Origin: Arvicola amphibius
Lineage: Eukaryota > Chordata > Mammalia > Rodentia > Cricetidae
DNA: 64,000 nucleotides
Direction of reading: 5' to 3'
Assembly: GCF_903992535.2 (NCBI RefSeq)
Contig: NC_052047.1
Location: forward strand, 6,082,120 to 6,146,119
Shown here: positions 52,130 through 64,000 of the stretch, in pieces
Layout: each line of letters opens with the position of its first letter
Numbering within the stretch: the stretch's first letter is position 1
Position numbers and translations under genes: made by a program
Notes under the pieces: generated by a model
What the model was told of the DNA's origin: nothing
Database searches by the model: none
What the model saw: the letters and a program-made list of their open reading frames with translations, nothing else

Positions 52130-52820
52130 AAAATATGCATTAAATACTGAGTATGACTGAGTATATTTAAAGATAGAGCTATGATGTAACTAGGTAAATG
52201 TAAGACCATCAACAAAGGCCCTGACTCAAAATGGTTCACATCTTTAAAATGTGTGTGTGTGTCACAAGCGTAAAATATGTGTGTGTGCATGTGTGTACAT
52301 CTAAGAACAATCAATTTAAAAAGAGGCCAAGAATTTAAGAGAGAGCAAAGAGTGGTAGGTATATGAAAGGGTTTGAAGAGAAAAAAGAGAAAGGGGATGG
52401 GAAATTGATTTTATCATATTATAAACTCAGAAAATAAAACAATTTTTTTAATCCAGCTTTGTCAACACCTTGATTTCCTATCTCCAGAGTCTAAAGAACT
52501 TCAGTTTAGGCTGCTCAGCCTGGACCACTTCCTGATGACAGAACTGGTGCCCTGACGGTATTCTTCACTGGAAAAAGGGAACGCAGAAGAGGAGAGTCAA
52601 GCATGGAGTGCAGGAGATAAGGTACATTAGAGAAACTGGATGAGCCGGTCTGTGATGCTCTTGAGGCCTCTGAAATCTGAGAGCACACTTCTACAGAAAA
52701 GATTGATTCCCATGAAAGACAGTTTGTACTGGACATGAGCTCACCAACAGTATAAACCCAAAACTGAACATAATAGTATATAAAAGTTAAGCAATAGGAA
52801 CCAAGAGATGCGAAGCATGG
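52130..52820. other. Intergenic, no gene seen
   Basis: Includes a short TG patch at about 52248-52300. The 155-residue reverse frame at 52515-52982 reads through the poly(A) run as poly-Phe and is not a credible gene. Confidence 0.45.
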
Positions 52821-52822
52821 AA

Positions 52823-52825
<3 letters not shown>

Positions 52826-52865
<40 letters not shown>
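52826..52865. repeat. Poly(A) run of 40
   Basis: Forty consecutive A. No SINE or L1 body is recognisable directly before it, so it may be the expanded tail of an unrecognised or short retroposed sequence. Confidence 0.95.
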
Positions 52866-52869
<4 letters not shown>

Positions 52870-55800
52870 AAATAAATTTTCATGCCCAAAATGAGTATTG
52901 ATGTCATGGAAATAAAGAATTCAATAGGTAGACTGAACACTTTAGATATACTCAAAACAAAACTCAAGGATTTGGATTGCATTTAAAATAAGTACCAATT
53001 GCTAAAAGAGAATCTCTGAAAGACTGTCTCAGTGGCATGGCCAGCAGAATGAGCAGCTCTAAGACTTTGTAAAAGGCTATAAAGAATGAAAGAAGCAAAA
53101 AATCCTATTTGGAGAAAGAACTTTTGATATTTGTTTTTGAAATGAGGAGTGGCAGAAGTTGTTCTCAATCTTTAGGCATCAAGTCCCATATAGGACATAA
53201 TAACAAGGATATCTGAAGATTTAAAAAGATGGAATTTAAGTCATCCACAGAGCCCCATCAATGACCGTTCCATAAAGCACCAATACTTGCCAAAGGATGA
53301 TTGAAAACACTAGGGGATGTGGTACTCTGTTGAATTACTGTTTACAACTAGGAGTAAAACAGGGCTATTTTTAGCATTGTCCCCTCCGTGGGCAGTGCAC
53401 GCATTTTGCAAATGGCTTCAGCATTTTCTGGTGGCATAAACAGAACCAGCATTAGCTCTACATGATCATCCTGAATCTGTTTGGTTACATGGCCTGGCAA
53501 TGCACTCTATACCAACTAGCTCATTCTCCACTTGCCCTGGATTTGGGGAGGGGAATAGTTTATTCTAGTCCCAGTACTAAAATTACCTTCTAGGATTAGA
53601 AAGGTTTGTTAGATATTTACTCCATCATTAGATTACCTGAGTTTGGCTTTTTGATTAAAGGGATTTCTAGAGCTAAAACGGAAAAAAAAATTCCATAGTC
53701 TAAAATATGACAAAACATTAAATTTACAGTCAACTTATTCTTCATTTATTCAAATTTCATAATTACTAGGTAGTAGAAGGAATATCAGCCTCCTTTTGGT
53801 TTTTATTTAAACTTCTAGGATATCAAAAGAACTACCCAATACCAGCTGAAGCCAAACCTTAAAGAGCTATAGAGGTCTTCTATCATATCATATTATAAAA
53901 GTATTCTATCATATTATTCTGACCTATTTACATAGCCAGAAACAACCATCTAGCAGAGCTGGCTCCCTCAAGGACAACATCTGATCCCATAAAGAATGAA
54001 ATCAGTTTTCTCTAACAAACTCTGACATTACTGTTTAAAGCCAGACACAATCCTTTGTCTTTCCTTGCAAGTGTGGACACCAAAGGGAACAATCTAATGT
54101 CTAGCACAAAGATGATATGCAACTCCACTTAATTATTGCACATAGTTCTATAGTAACTTAAAATTTGGTGAGGAGTTTGACTTCTGCATTTAATTTATGG
54201 GCTGAGACTGCTGATTAGAAGCCACAGTAATGTAATAAACCTTTATAAGAAAACAAAAAATAAGTAAATACCGAGCAGATGTGCTTTAGTTTACTGAAGA
54301 ACAATGCAGACATGTGACTGTCACTTGGATTATGCTAGTTCAATTAAAAACAGTTGCATATCCCATCCCATCAGATACAGGCAACAGCATGCTATGCAAG
54401 AGAGGCGGAACAGCACGCCCTGCACGCCCTGTTCAGTGTGAGGACACCTGCGGTCACAGGATCACAGGTGATGGCAGATTCCCAAAACTTTAATTTCACT
54501 TTTCCTAAATTTGTTACTTTACTTCTCAGATTCAAACTTACATTTGTATGGCTTAGCTCTCAATCTGATTAGCATTGCTTCCTACATTCCATTACTCACA
54601 AGTTGAAGTATATAACTGAGAAGGAAGAGCATGAAGCCCGAAACCTAAGCTGTGAGATACATGTGACTGTCCTCCTTTTCTCTCTGAGATTTGATTCTAA
54701 ATTAAAGTCAGAATGTACATCACACTCTTTGCTTATAACACTTTTAATCCATTAGATTGGCCCATCTGTATTAAAATGGGAATGAATGGCTCTTAATTCC
54801 ATAAGAAAAAAATTTATTTTACTCATATATGACATTTTTCTTTGTAACTATTCAATGGTTTGAACATATGCAATTAGGAAACAAACTCATATCGATGTAA
54901 AATTGGATATGAAGTGCATGGTTGAGTCCATACTGGCAGAAGTCTGAAGAGTGGAAGGTCAATTCTCTTTTCACTAGTTGTTCCTAACATGAAGCTCACA
55001 TTAAGAAAGTATTTACATAGTTACGGAATATTTACCAAAATATTCTGTTGCTGATAAGTTATATTATCATGATTACATTTTAGTCAAAAGTACCTAAAAT
55101 ACTTGTAGTCATTATGAAAAAACTGTCAAAGCTAAAATTACCATGCATTTAATCTAATAAATTTCATAGTTGATCATAAAACAGAACAGAGACAGTGGTA
55201 CGTTAAGTGTTTCACTGTGATAATGAATGGCCCATTGCCACTTTGCTTTTCAAATTCTGGGGTTTGTTAACCTGTTCCTTTCTTATCATAAGATATATAC
55301 TAGAGACTATGCTGTAATTCTGAAGGAAGGCACTTGACACGTTCTCTTAGCCCAAGAGGAGTTGCTCAATTTTCAAAATGTTGAGAAATCATCAGATCTA
55401 AGATCAAAATTATAAGGAAGTTCTGAATCTCTACAAGTAGGGCAGTTATAACCAAAAACTGAAAGGCCACCAAAATTAACTAGTAATTGAGAGAATGTGC
55501 AGAAATTGAAACCTTTAGGCACTGTTGGAAGCAATACACACTGGGCAGGAAGTGTGCAAAATGACAAGGTCAATTTTTAAAAATGAAAAACACAACCACC
55601 ACACAATCCAGAAACCACATAATTCAGTTTTAGAATCAGGACACCAAAAGAATTTGAAGCAAGGACTTGAACAAGTGTTACGTAAACCATGTTCATAATT
55701 AGTCACAATAGCCTAGAGAAAGAAGCAGAGGAGTGGACAAGCAAGGTGTGGACAGACAGGCATACAACCTAACCTGAAGGCAGGAAGGGAATTCTGATAC

Positions 55801-56210
55801 ACTCAGAGAACAAACGTGTATGATTTCACACACATGGAGGGTCTATGTCTCTAATCTATAGAGACAAACATAGAATAGTAGTGTTTGTGGGCCACAGGAC
55901 AGAGGCATGACGAGTCAGTGTAGAGTATCAGGTGAGAGAAAGATGCAGTAAAATGCTGGAAATAATGGGATGATGGTCACATAATAATGCAAATATGCTT
56001 AATGCCACAGAACTGTGCGCTTCGACATGGCAAAGTGGTAAGTTTTGCACTATGCTTCCCTGTGGTAAATAATGAAAAGGAGATTTTACTAGAATTGTTT
56101 AACACCAGAAACATAGTTGCAACACTCTTAGGATTTAAGTCATGGGTATTCAGAAAATGGTATCACCAAGGAGATGGCAATGAAGTATCTTCTGTCTCTT
56201 ATACATACAC
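52870..56210. other. Intergenic, no gene seen
   Basis: AT-rich unique DNA; open frames are short and overlapping, with no domain, RNA gene or clear repeat. Confidence 0.5.
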
Positions 56211-56221
56211 TCGGCTATAAA

Positions 56222-56425
56222 ATAACTCAGGGAGCTGGGGCAGAGCCAACTGGGGCAGTGCTTGCCTCAACACATCAGGACCCCAGGCTTGATTCTCAGC
56301 ATTCCACAATATCAAGCTTGGTGGTACCCAACTATATTCCCATCACTCCAGAGGTGGAGGCAAGAGGATGAGAAGTCCACAGTCATTCTCTACTACACAT
56401 CCAGTCCAAGGTCAAAGGCCAACCT
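56222..56425 (+). mobile_element. B4/ID-like SINE, diverged
   Basis: An ID-like head ('gcagtgcttgcctcaacaca', 'cccaggcttgattctcagc') is followed by a B1-like tail ('cttggtggtacccaac', 'ccagaggtggaggcaagagg'). Confidence 0.6.
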
Positions 56426-56429
56426 GAGA

Positions 56430-58730
56430 AACGCAAGACTCCATGTCACAAGGATCACGAGGATGATCTGAAAAGCCGTTTAAAATAAAGGAGCAGGCTG
56501 CCACACGGTGATGTGTGAATCGGCCCTTCAACACTTTGGCATCTGGCGTACAATTTGCCCTTCATCATATACATTCTGCTAGCATCCTTTCCTGAAGTGG
56601 ACCAATTCCATCCTCACTGGAGAAAGCTCTCCTAAAAAGTCACAGGGTCAGCACTCACAGCCTCTCTCTTTACTTTGATCTTGTGGTGATGCAAATAGGC
56701 CCGGAACCAATAGAAGGGGCTGTAACAGGCAACTTTAATCTCATCCGACTCACTTTTACCATGCTCAGCTTGTAAATTCTGCAATGGTCTTCTAGCTGTC
56801 TTCTGAATGAACACTGAGCTGATGAACTTTCAGCTTTGATGCTGATCCTCTAGCCTAACAATCAGAAGTTATCTGTGTCATCAACCTCCCTGTCATCAAT
56901 CACACAGGCCCAGCACTTCCCACAAGCAACAGATACTAATTTTTGTATTCTTTACAATTGTTTCTGTGATGTGTTTCAGTCCTGAGTTCGGTGTTTTTGT
57001 GGTGTCTACATGTTTATGTCTTTTTTTTTTATCATTACTACTTAGCCCTTTCTTGGGAGTCCTTAGATTGTGCAGGGTCTGTAGTTCAACTACACAAAGT
57101 CTTTAGGGTAGATGCCTAGAGAATAAAGATAGCAGTTAGGGGCAGCGTGTAACATATAAGGCCTATTAAAACTCACTAACTGAGAAGCTCCCAGGAGACA
57201 TGAGCAAGCTAATGGGGAAGGGCCATAAAGATTATGCACAAGTCCAACACCATGGCTCAGGAGACCACAGAAGCAGTAACAGCCAGACTAGCAGGCTTAT
57301 TCTGCACATGCAAGACGCTTTGGAGGTCCATCCACATGGAGCTTACACACCAGCAGCTGGGACCACAGAACCACTAGACAAGAGTACACTCCCCTCCCAG
57401 CCACTGCTCTACTCCCCAGTGCTCACAGAAGTGACAGCGATGTATGTAGATGACTCAAGCCCTGGTATCCGGAGATTGCATGCTCAGCACTTTAAGGAAG
57501 AGTTGACAGCCTGTGGCAGGAAGGCAGCAGGTTCCCCTTCAGAGAACACTAACTAGATACTCCCTGCACTCTCGTGACAGACGTGGGGGAGGGGGGACTT
57601 TATCTGTATATTCCAGTCTTCTCCTGTCTTCGCTGACTGTTGCTTGGCAAGAGCTTTGTGGATGGAAAGTGTCTTAGAGACATGACACTTGCTGTCCTCT
57701 TCATAAAGATCATATAGATATTCAGTGGGACAAATGCAGGGGCCATCCGAGTGTGGACGGCTAAAAGAAGCTATAGATGAAGACGATCGGAGTTTGTAGG
57801 GAAATGAGAAGGGTGTGTTCAGTTCACAGCACACAAGGCGTGTAAGGGGGAAGCAGAATCAACAAGCTGTCCAGAGGAAAGCATTAGAAGTCAAAGGACC
57901 ACCAATACAGCTAGTGACTTAGAGTAGCCAGCTGCAAACAGTTGGTTCTCAGCTCACAGTAAATGACCAGCAATACCGTTTGCTGACAGGGAGCAGAACT
58001 TCATGGTTTTCTCTGGGACATAGCTCTGTCTACATCGGTGAAACTGCTAAACTGACATCAAATGAAGGACTTTGAGAACACCCTAGCACAGAGGAAAGGA
58101 GACTACTTTAAGCTATTGGAAACAGTAGGAAGATGGTTGCTATGCTTCTTAACCCAGCTTTATTTTAGATTGGATGGTACATTTATCTGGATATTTGCAT
58201 TACAGTCTAGTCAGAATTTTAATCAGAGAAGAAACCAAACACGACTCCCTTAAGGCCATGGAACACACTTGGAGATGTATAGACAGCATTATATGGAAAG
58301 CAAAGAATCTGTGTACTTCCATTGTAAACCATCATTAAGCTTAAGTTCTTCCCAATGCCATGGGTTAAGACAACAGAATCCACTCTCTAAATGTGGACTG
58401 TAATTAAAGCTGGTTAAAAACTACACTGCGGTCAACAAACACTCCAGGCTGTCTCATTAATCATGTGAAACCACTGCCTTGATATCAGAGCTTTACGGGG
58501 CTTTCCAGCGCACAGTTAAATGCAAATTTGCCATCTGCCACACAGTGTTGCTGAGCAATAGATGAACAAGCTGAGAAAACATTTTTATAAAGTCCGCAAG
58601 GTGAGGGTGTGAAAAGAGAGGTGGGGGCCACAGAGCTGAGCGGAGCAGCTGTGAGAGGAGCAGCTTGGGAGTGGGAGCCTGGAAAGAGGAAGCCTATGCG
58701 CTCGCAACTAAACCGTGCTGATGTTTCTGC
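56430..58730. other. Intergenic, no gene recognised
   Basis: Unique sequence. A 118-codon + frame at 57200-57556 has ordinary amino-acid composition but no motif I know, no conservation test is possible here, and nothing supports it as a gene. Confidence 0.4.
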
Positions 58731-58736
58731 AGTCTT

Positions 58737-58835
58737 GTGTGTGTTGTGTGTGTGTGTGTGTGTGTGTGTGCATGCGTGTGTATGCACGTGGGTGTGTGCA
58801 AGTGTGGAGTGTGCGTGTGCGTGCACGCGAACACA
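58737..58835. repeat. (TG)n microsatellite, degenerate
   Basis: Perfect TG at 58747-58770, followed by TG-rich sequence with CATG, CACG and GCGTGC variants. Confidence 0.9.
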
Positions 58836-58839
58836 CTCC

Positions 58840-59110
58840 TTCTTCCATTCCTTCTTTCATTTAAATAAGATGTGGTTAGGTAAAATTTGTCTAATGACCA
58901 GTCAATAAATAACTCAAGATTCCCGGTTATTTTTTTTTCTATTCATGAAAATTCTGTGTTGTCTATCACTAACTCAGAGCATGTAGAAAAATAAGGATCT
59001 GTGGATCAACTTTGACCTTATAAATGTTCAACTATCTATGAATGTGCAGACATAACCACTGGGCAACTCCATTTTTTAAATTATTCCATTTTTAAATATG
59101 TGTTTCTATG
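58840..59110. other. Intergenic, nothing recognised
   Basis: Short unique stretch between repeats. Confidence 0.4.
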
Positions 59111-59114
59111 ATTC

Positions 59115-59310
59115 TAATTATGTGTGCACATATGTACACATGCATGTGCACGTGAAAACAGGTGCTTGCAGAGACTGGAGGCATCTGGAACCTTAAAGCT
59201 GAAGTCAGTGCAGTTGTGTGTTTCCCAGCGTGGGCTCTGGAAACCAAATCTTGTTCCTTTCCAAGACTGGTAAGAGCTCTTAAGACTTGAGCCATCTCTC
59301 CATCATCATG
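59115..59310 (-). mobile_element. B3/B2-type SINE, reverse strand
   Basis: 'gtgtgcacatatgtacacat', 'agagactggaggcatctgga', 'gctctggaaaccaaatcttg', 'ctggtaagagctcttaagac' and 'gagccatctctcc' are the reverse complement of B3. Confidence 0.75.
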
Positions 59311-59384
59311 GCTCCACTTTCAAAAACGCCAGCACATGGTGGGTATTCCACCCAGCTAAGCATCCAGTGACAAAGCCTACTAGT

Positions 59385-59462
59385 GTGGAGGGTGTGGCTC
59401 GGTGGAAGAGCACTGGCCTGACATGTTCGAGGCCCTGAGTTAAATCACCTGCATCCCAAAAT
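59385..59462 (+). mobile_element. ID-type SINE fragment
   Basis: 'ggtgtggctcggtggaagag', 'cactggcctgacatgttcga' and 'ggccctgagttaaatc' match the tRNA-Ala-derived ID/BC1 core with its A and B boxes. Confidence 0.65.
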
Positions 59463-59464
59463 GG

Positions 59465-60355
59465 CACAAAGCGTGATCTACTAGAGATGCATGTCAGTGC
59501 ATTGTCTACCCCACAGACACTAGAGCTGCAAACACAGACAGAACGGATCACATCACAGAGTGAAGAGCTCTACGCTCTTATGTGAAGAATTGCACTCTTG
59601 ACTTTTGAAGTCAAAATAAAATAAGATGAACACATGTATTTCTCTTACATAGACTAAACTCTATGAAAATGGTACTGGCATTTAGGCACACAAATATGCT
59701 AGGTAAGAAAGCCATATAAAATTACCATTGTCTGCAGCTTCTATCACACCTCAAATTCCGATGTGCACTCGGGGCTTTGAATTTAAGATTTAGTCCTTGG
59801 AAGTAACTTGAAAAAATATGTATACTGTAGACATAAATAATGCAGGATAAGGATTAGTCTCAAGTCTTACCCTCATCATAGTGGGCAGCTTCTACTTTGG
59901 ACAGGAGGGAAAGCATCTAAGTGGGATGTGACATGGTACTTTTGATGGTGGCACATGCACTCAGGGCTTGAAAGGAGCAAATTCTTAGGCAAATCAGGTG
60001 ACCAAGAGACAACACCAAAAGGCTAGACTGTGACAAAGCCAAAACACTCACGTTCATCTCTCTTGATATGTTATCAAAGGAAAAACGCTATGTGTCACGG
60101 ACAGCCTGCCACCTCTGCATCAAGAAGCGCTATCTTAACTCAAGGAAGGTTTATTACTATCATTAAGGATTCGGTATGTAAGGTTAAAATAAGCAGTCAT
60201 GTTGATTCATGCATGTTATAGCATTAAAAAAATCAAACATCTTCAAAATAACCATGGAACTCACAGTGTTGATATAAGCTTACAACTGGATGAGAGCCAT
60301 CTTTTAAAATGCAGGATTTTCTCTTCTTTGTATTAGAAGTGTTTCCACACTCTCA
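59465..60355. other. Intergenic, no gene seen
   Basis: Unique sequence without a convincing ORF. Confidence 0.45.
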
Positions 60356-60359
60356 AATG

Positions 60360-60362
<3 letters not shown>

Positions 60363-60407
<45 letters not shown>

Positions 60408-60408
60408 A
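60363..60408. repeat. (CA)n microsatellite
   Basis: About 22 uninterrupted CA units. Confidence 0.95.
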
Positions 60409-60409
60409 G

Positions 60410-62130
60410 GCATCTTTCCTTACTACATAACTACATATCTAAACACTAACTTGGAGAACATGGGGGAGCAGTCATCTGTTCAATGGGGTAACTGATGCTT
60501 CCACCCACATGGCTGTCAGACAAGTGGCTCAATGGCACTGTTGACAGATTTGTAAGAGACATCCCCATACTCTGAGTCTATTAGCCAGTGGCTATAGTTC
60601 CAATGCCAGCCAAGTTGCTGAAGAGTCAGAGACATCCTGTGATTAGGCAGCCTGAAGATGTAATTGATACTATGTGATTTCTTGCTTTATGGCAGTAGTA
60701 ACAGAAGCTGTGGCTATATTTGGGTGAGCCTCACAAAATACAGATAATGTTGACATCTTCCAGAGATGAACAGCGCTGAGAAGTGGATGATCTGAAACTT
60801 AGTCAAGATGGGCTCATGAATTAGTAATGACCTGAGAAGGATGATGCTGTGTTTATCTCAAAAGATCCCTTTTAACCCAAGTGTGTTATTTTCCATTCAA
60901 AACCACAAAACAAATTGTAATGTTAGATTTTTTCCTCTTTAAACACAGCAGCACTCATGGTTATGGTTTTTGTCAAGATAACAAGCAAAAGGAACACAGG
61001 CACAAATGACAGCGCCATCTATCAGGCAGCGGGAGAAAGGGCGGAAATGATGGAGAAGGCAGGGGAAGGGGGACATGGTTTCTCTCTCTCTCTGTATATC
61101 AGTTCTCAAAAGGGAAAGACTGGAGGGCTCTCTGACCACGGTCTACAAGGCACTAGAAAACACTGAAAATCAGAGCATGCAATCCCTTATCCGAAGAACT
61201 CATCATCTCATTGGTAGACGCCAAAGGTAATTATTAATTCCTAGGGAATGTTTATAATACTGTTTATCAATCTAGCCCAAATATGTTTTCTGACTTGCTT
61301 ATTTACAGAATACTTCATCTCATCTTTTAAAAAATACATTTAAAAGAAATCACTTGGCAACAATTTTTTTTCTTTAGGAACTCAAAGAAGAGAAAGGAGT
61401 CATTCTTTAAGAGTGAGAGGTAGAGCCCCCAGGTTGAAGATGGAGCTTCAAGATGCCTTCACAGGTACCATGCTGTTCTTCCACACCCCTTGCTGAACAT
61501 ATTGCTGGTCTGTGCTCTAGAAGGAGGTTAAGGCACTCTGAGAGTCTCTAACATTCCTGTTTTTCCCTAGAGGTGATGAGGATTAGGTGTTCCTGCCCCT
61601 GGGGTAGCTCTAAAAATAAAAATGTGAGATCCGACGTCCAGTAGCCATCGGACCAACTCAGATATCATATTGCGCATCCACCAAAGCACACAGGCTTCCT
61701 CCTCTCTTTCTAGACCTCTGTTACAGGGCTTGGTAAGAAGAACAGTAGAGAGATCACAGATATCAAATTACTTGTCTCTTCCAAAAGTAGATATTACAGC
61801 ATCTGTGATCCGCTATAAACACTGCAATCTGAGGGATTAATTTGAGTCCAGATGTCATCAAGAGAACAATGAGAGGAGGACAAAAAGCCAAAGCTCAGAA
61901 ATCAACGTGCACAGTGTGCCCAGCTGGGCTCTACCAAAGGGCATGAAGGGCACAATGGCGGCAGTCGGGTGTTTACCCAATGATGCAGCAGTGCCTAGAT
62001 GCACAAAGAAAGAAATGTTGATAAACTGATCTTTACACAAGTGAGACACTCCTCCCCATGACAGTCCACACAAAGACAGTAAGAAGCCTAACTCCAGACA
62101 GGCAGAAAGCAATTGCAAGCACACATTTGG
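60410..62130. other. Intergenic, no gene seen
   Basis: Unique sequence; a short (TC)n at 61080-61095. No domain-bearing ORF. Confidence 0.45.
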
Positions 62131-62133
62131 TAA

Positions 62134-62162
62134 ATAATAATAATAATAATAATAATAATAAA
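62134..62162. repeat. (TAA)n microsatellite
   Basis: About nine perfect AAT/TAA units. Confidence 0.93.
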
Positions 62163-62470
62163 GCAAAAATCACTAGTGTCTAAAATATGTAAGTATATTT
62201 CTGGGTAAGATGTCTGGCTGGCTCTGTGAAAGACAGTGAGGAGAGTCAGAATAAGAAAACTTGAATTTGACCCACAGAGAAAGAGAAAGGCAATGGAAGG
62301 AAGAACTCAACAATACATGAAGGGAGTAAAAGAATGCTGGAACAGAAATGTCGGAGACCAGGAGGCAGCCTCAACTCAGCCTCAGCCATGCAGTTCACTG
62401 GCAGGAGAAAGAGGTAGTGCAGGTTTTTCCAAAAGAGGAAAGCAGAGAAAATCTGGAAACCAACAGAAGG

Positions 62471-62626
62471 ACAAGCCCACACCCCTCAGGAGCTCTGTGC
62501 AGCTGCAAGATAAGCCCACAACCCTCAGGAGCCTTGTGCAGCTGCAAGACAAGCCCACAACCCTCAGGAGCCTTGTGCAGCTGCAAGACAAGCCCACCGC
62601 CCTTGGGAACCCCATGCAGCTGCAGG
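62471..62626. repeat. 39-bp minisatellite, 4 copies
   Basis: Four copies of a 39-bp unit starting acaagcccac and ending gcagctgcaag. The middle two differ by one base and the last is more diverged. It keeps + frames (62236-62703 and 62348-62731) and two reverse frames open, all with repeated blocks. Confidence 0.93.
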
Positions 62627-62629
62627 GTT

Positions 62630-63555
62630 TTGAGTCTGATCCCCCCTGGCAGGTACACCAGAATCAGAGAAACACCCACACTGTACAATTCAAAGGGCTG
62701 TGACTCCAGCCATCTTGACAGGAGCTATTGAAATCATGGAACAACCGCAGGTTGTGAACAACCTCAAGTCTGTGGAGGCAGACAAGCATAGGAATAGCTT
62801 GGAACTGAAGACACTACGTGGTCCAAGCTACACATGCACCCCTTTCCTAGCAAATCACTCGGCATTCTGGGACCTCCACCCACGTGGAACTGCAAGCACA
62901 CAGCTCTCCCAAGCAAACGGGTCAGGCAGGCTTTTTCCTCCCTAGCAACTCCTAGTAAATTCCCATTCTATGGCCAAACCTTTCAGAAGTGTGATGTAGA
63001 ACTAGGGGCCGTGGGCTGATCAGCCTGGTTTGGTTTGGGGTGCATGCATTAAAAGGCTCACTGAGAGAACTGCCATGGAAATTCTCCGATTTACCATCTT
63101 GTGCCTATGCATGATTGAGTGAGCATATGATTAAAATCAGACGGAAATCTGGAGAGGGAAATACGCAGTGAGCAGAGGCTTTTATGACCCAAGCCTACTA
63201 GTCAAAAGAGAAAACCATTCACAGTGTGTCTGCCCCCAAGCAACTGACTCCTCCTCCAGGTTCTACAGAAGGGATCCCTGGGATTTCAGCACTTAGATGG
63301 GGAAATGAATGTGATCTTCCATCCCTAAGCAAGATGCTATCTCCAACTGACAACTACCCACAAAAGAAAAATTAGTTTTCTGCAACGGAGTCCCATTGGG
63401 TATACAAACTCTACTGAAGAGCAGACCACATGCCCAGCAATAGATTGCGAACTCAAAACAAACCCAATGGTATTTTTGGAGTACTTTGTCTCATAATGTT
63501 TTGTCTGGGCACCTTTCACCTTATTGGCCTTTTGATTACATATTATGGTTTCTGA
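62630..63555. other. Intergenic, nothing recognised
   Basis: Unique sequence without a convincing ORF. Confidence 0.4.
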
Positions 63556-63561
63556 TTTTGT

Positions 63562-63855
63562 GTTTTAAGGGTTGCCTCTGTGTGTGCCTGTCTCTGTGTA
63601 TGTGTTTTAAGGGTTGCCTCTGTGTGTGCCTGTCTCTGTGTATGTGTTTTAAGGGTTGCCTCTGTGTGTGCCTGTCAATGTGTATGTGTTTTAAGGGTTG
63701 CCTCTGTGTGTGCCTGTCTCTGTGTATGTGTTTTAAGGGTTGCCTCTGTGTGTGCCTGTCTCTGTGTATGTGTTTTAAGGGTTGCCTCTGTGTGTGCCTG
63801 TCTCTGTGTATGTGTTTTAAGGGTTGCCTCTGTGTGTGCCTGTCTCTGTGTATGT
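63562..63855. repeat. 42-bp minisatellite, 7 copies
   Basis: Seven almost identical copies of a 42-bp unit starting gttttaagggttgcctctgt; the third has 'tcaatg' in place of 'tctctg'. The Cys/Val/Leu-rich open frames (63486-63905 and 63580-63990) arise from the repeat. Confidence 0.96.
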
Positions 63856-64000
63856 GTTCCTTGGGCTTTTGTTTTGCTTGTTTTTTATTTGTCTTTTCTT
63901 TTTAGGATTAAAGACATGGACTACCATATCTGGCAAGAATCAGAATTTTATAAATATAGTAAGCTAAAACAGAGAATGCAAAGTGCTTAGCTGGAGATAG

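Noticed and set aside
52515..52982. 155-codon reverse ORF
   Set aside because: It passes through the 40-nt poly(A) run as poly-Phe; composition and context argue against a gene.
57200..57556. 118-codon + ORF with ordinary composition
   Set aside because: No recognised domain, no flanking gene structure, and length compatible with chance in 64 kb; kept only as a note in the intergenic entry.
63486..63990. Cys-rich repeat ORFs of 136-139 codons
   Set aside because: Products of the 42-bp minisatellite in two frames; no independent evidence of coding.

Overview
The window looks like about 64 kb of intergenic DNA from a muroid rodent, most likely a cricetid (hamster, vole or deer-mouse type). 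The evidence is the repeat content: B1, B2/B3 and B4/ID-like SINEs, rodent L1 3' ends, rodent-type hAT (URR1-like) remnants, long CA/TG and GA microsatellites, and a B1 subtype near 32.3 kb whose body reads 'agctagctcttgtagacc', a variant I associate with cricetids rather than Mus. I recognise no intact host protein-coding gene, tRNA or rRNA, and no CRISPR array.

The central feature is a complete endogenous retrovirus at 7529-15585 (+ strand, 8057 bp). It has two 304-bp LTRs that I read as identical, a 6-bp target-site duplication (ATCAAA), a tRNA-Phe-type primer binding site, and open gag, pro (with dUTPase and G-patch), pol (RT, RNase H, integrase) and env frames. By its PBS, LTR start, betaretroviral gene order and presence of env, it resembles the IAPE group, the env-bearing relatives of mouse intracisternal A-particle (IAP) elements. 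Gag starts with a myristoylation signal, and every catalytic motif I could check is present. Expression can be read from the sequence: promoter and poly(A) signal in the LTR; a strong splice donor in the leader and an acceptor at the end of pol for env mRNA; and two in-phase -1 frameshift heptamers for Gag-Pro and Gag-Pro-Pol. Two further structures stand out. One is a 43-codon leader ORF for a single-pass membrane peptide, lying in the gag frame but cut off from gag by two stop codons. The other is a stem-loop region between env and the 3' LTR that may act as an RNA export element.

Layout: 1-1360 holds old repeats (an imperfect two-unit repeat, an L1 piece, a hAT remnant). 1360-7160 is mostly unique AT-rich DNA with one perfect hairpin. 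7160-7290 is a 27-bp minisatellite, followed by the provirus at 7529-15585. 15.6-30.2 kb has LTR-like and SINE copies, L1 fragments (one a twin-primed insertion with a 16-bp duplication) and a 45-bp minisatellite. 30-46 kb has degraded L1s, a GA/GGGA tract, a possible decayed pseudogene, a 21-bp minisatellite and a small CpG cluster. 46-64 kb has a 48-bp minisatellite carrying regularly spaced E-box palindromes, more LTR-like and SINE copies, a 40-nt poly(A) run, and 39-bp and 42-bp minisatellites.

Repeat family names come from recognising sequence patterns without a database, so repeat boundaries outside the provirus are approximate.
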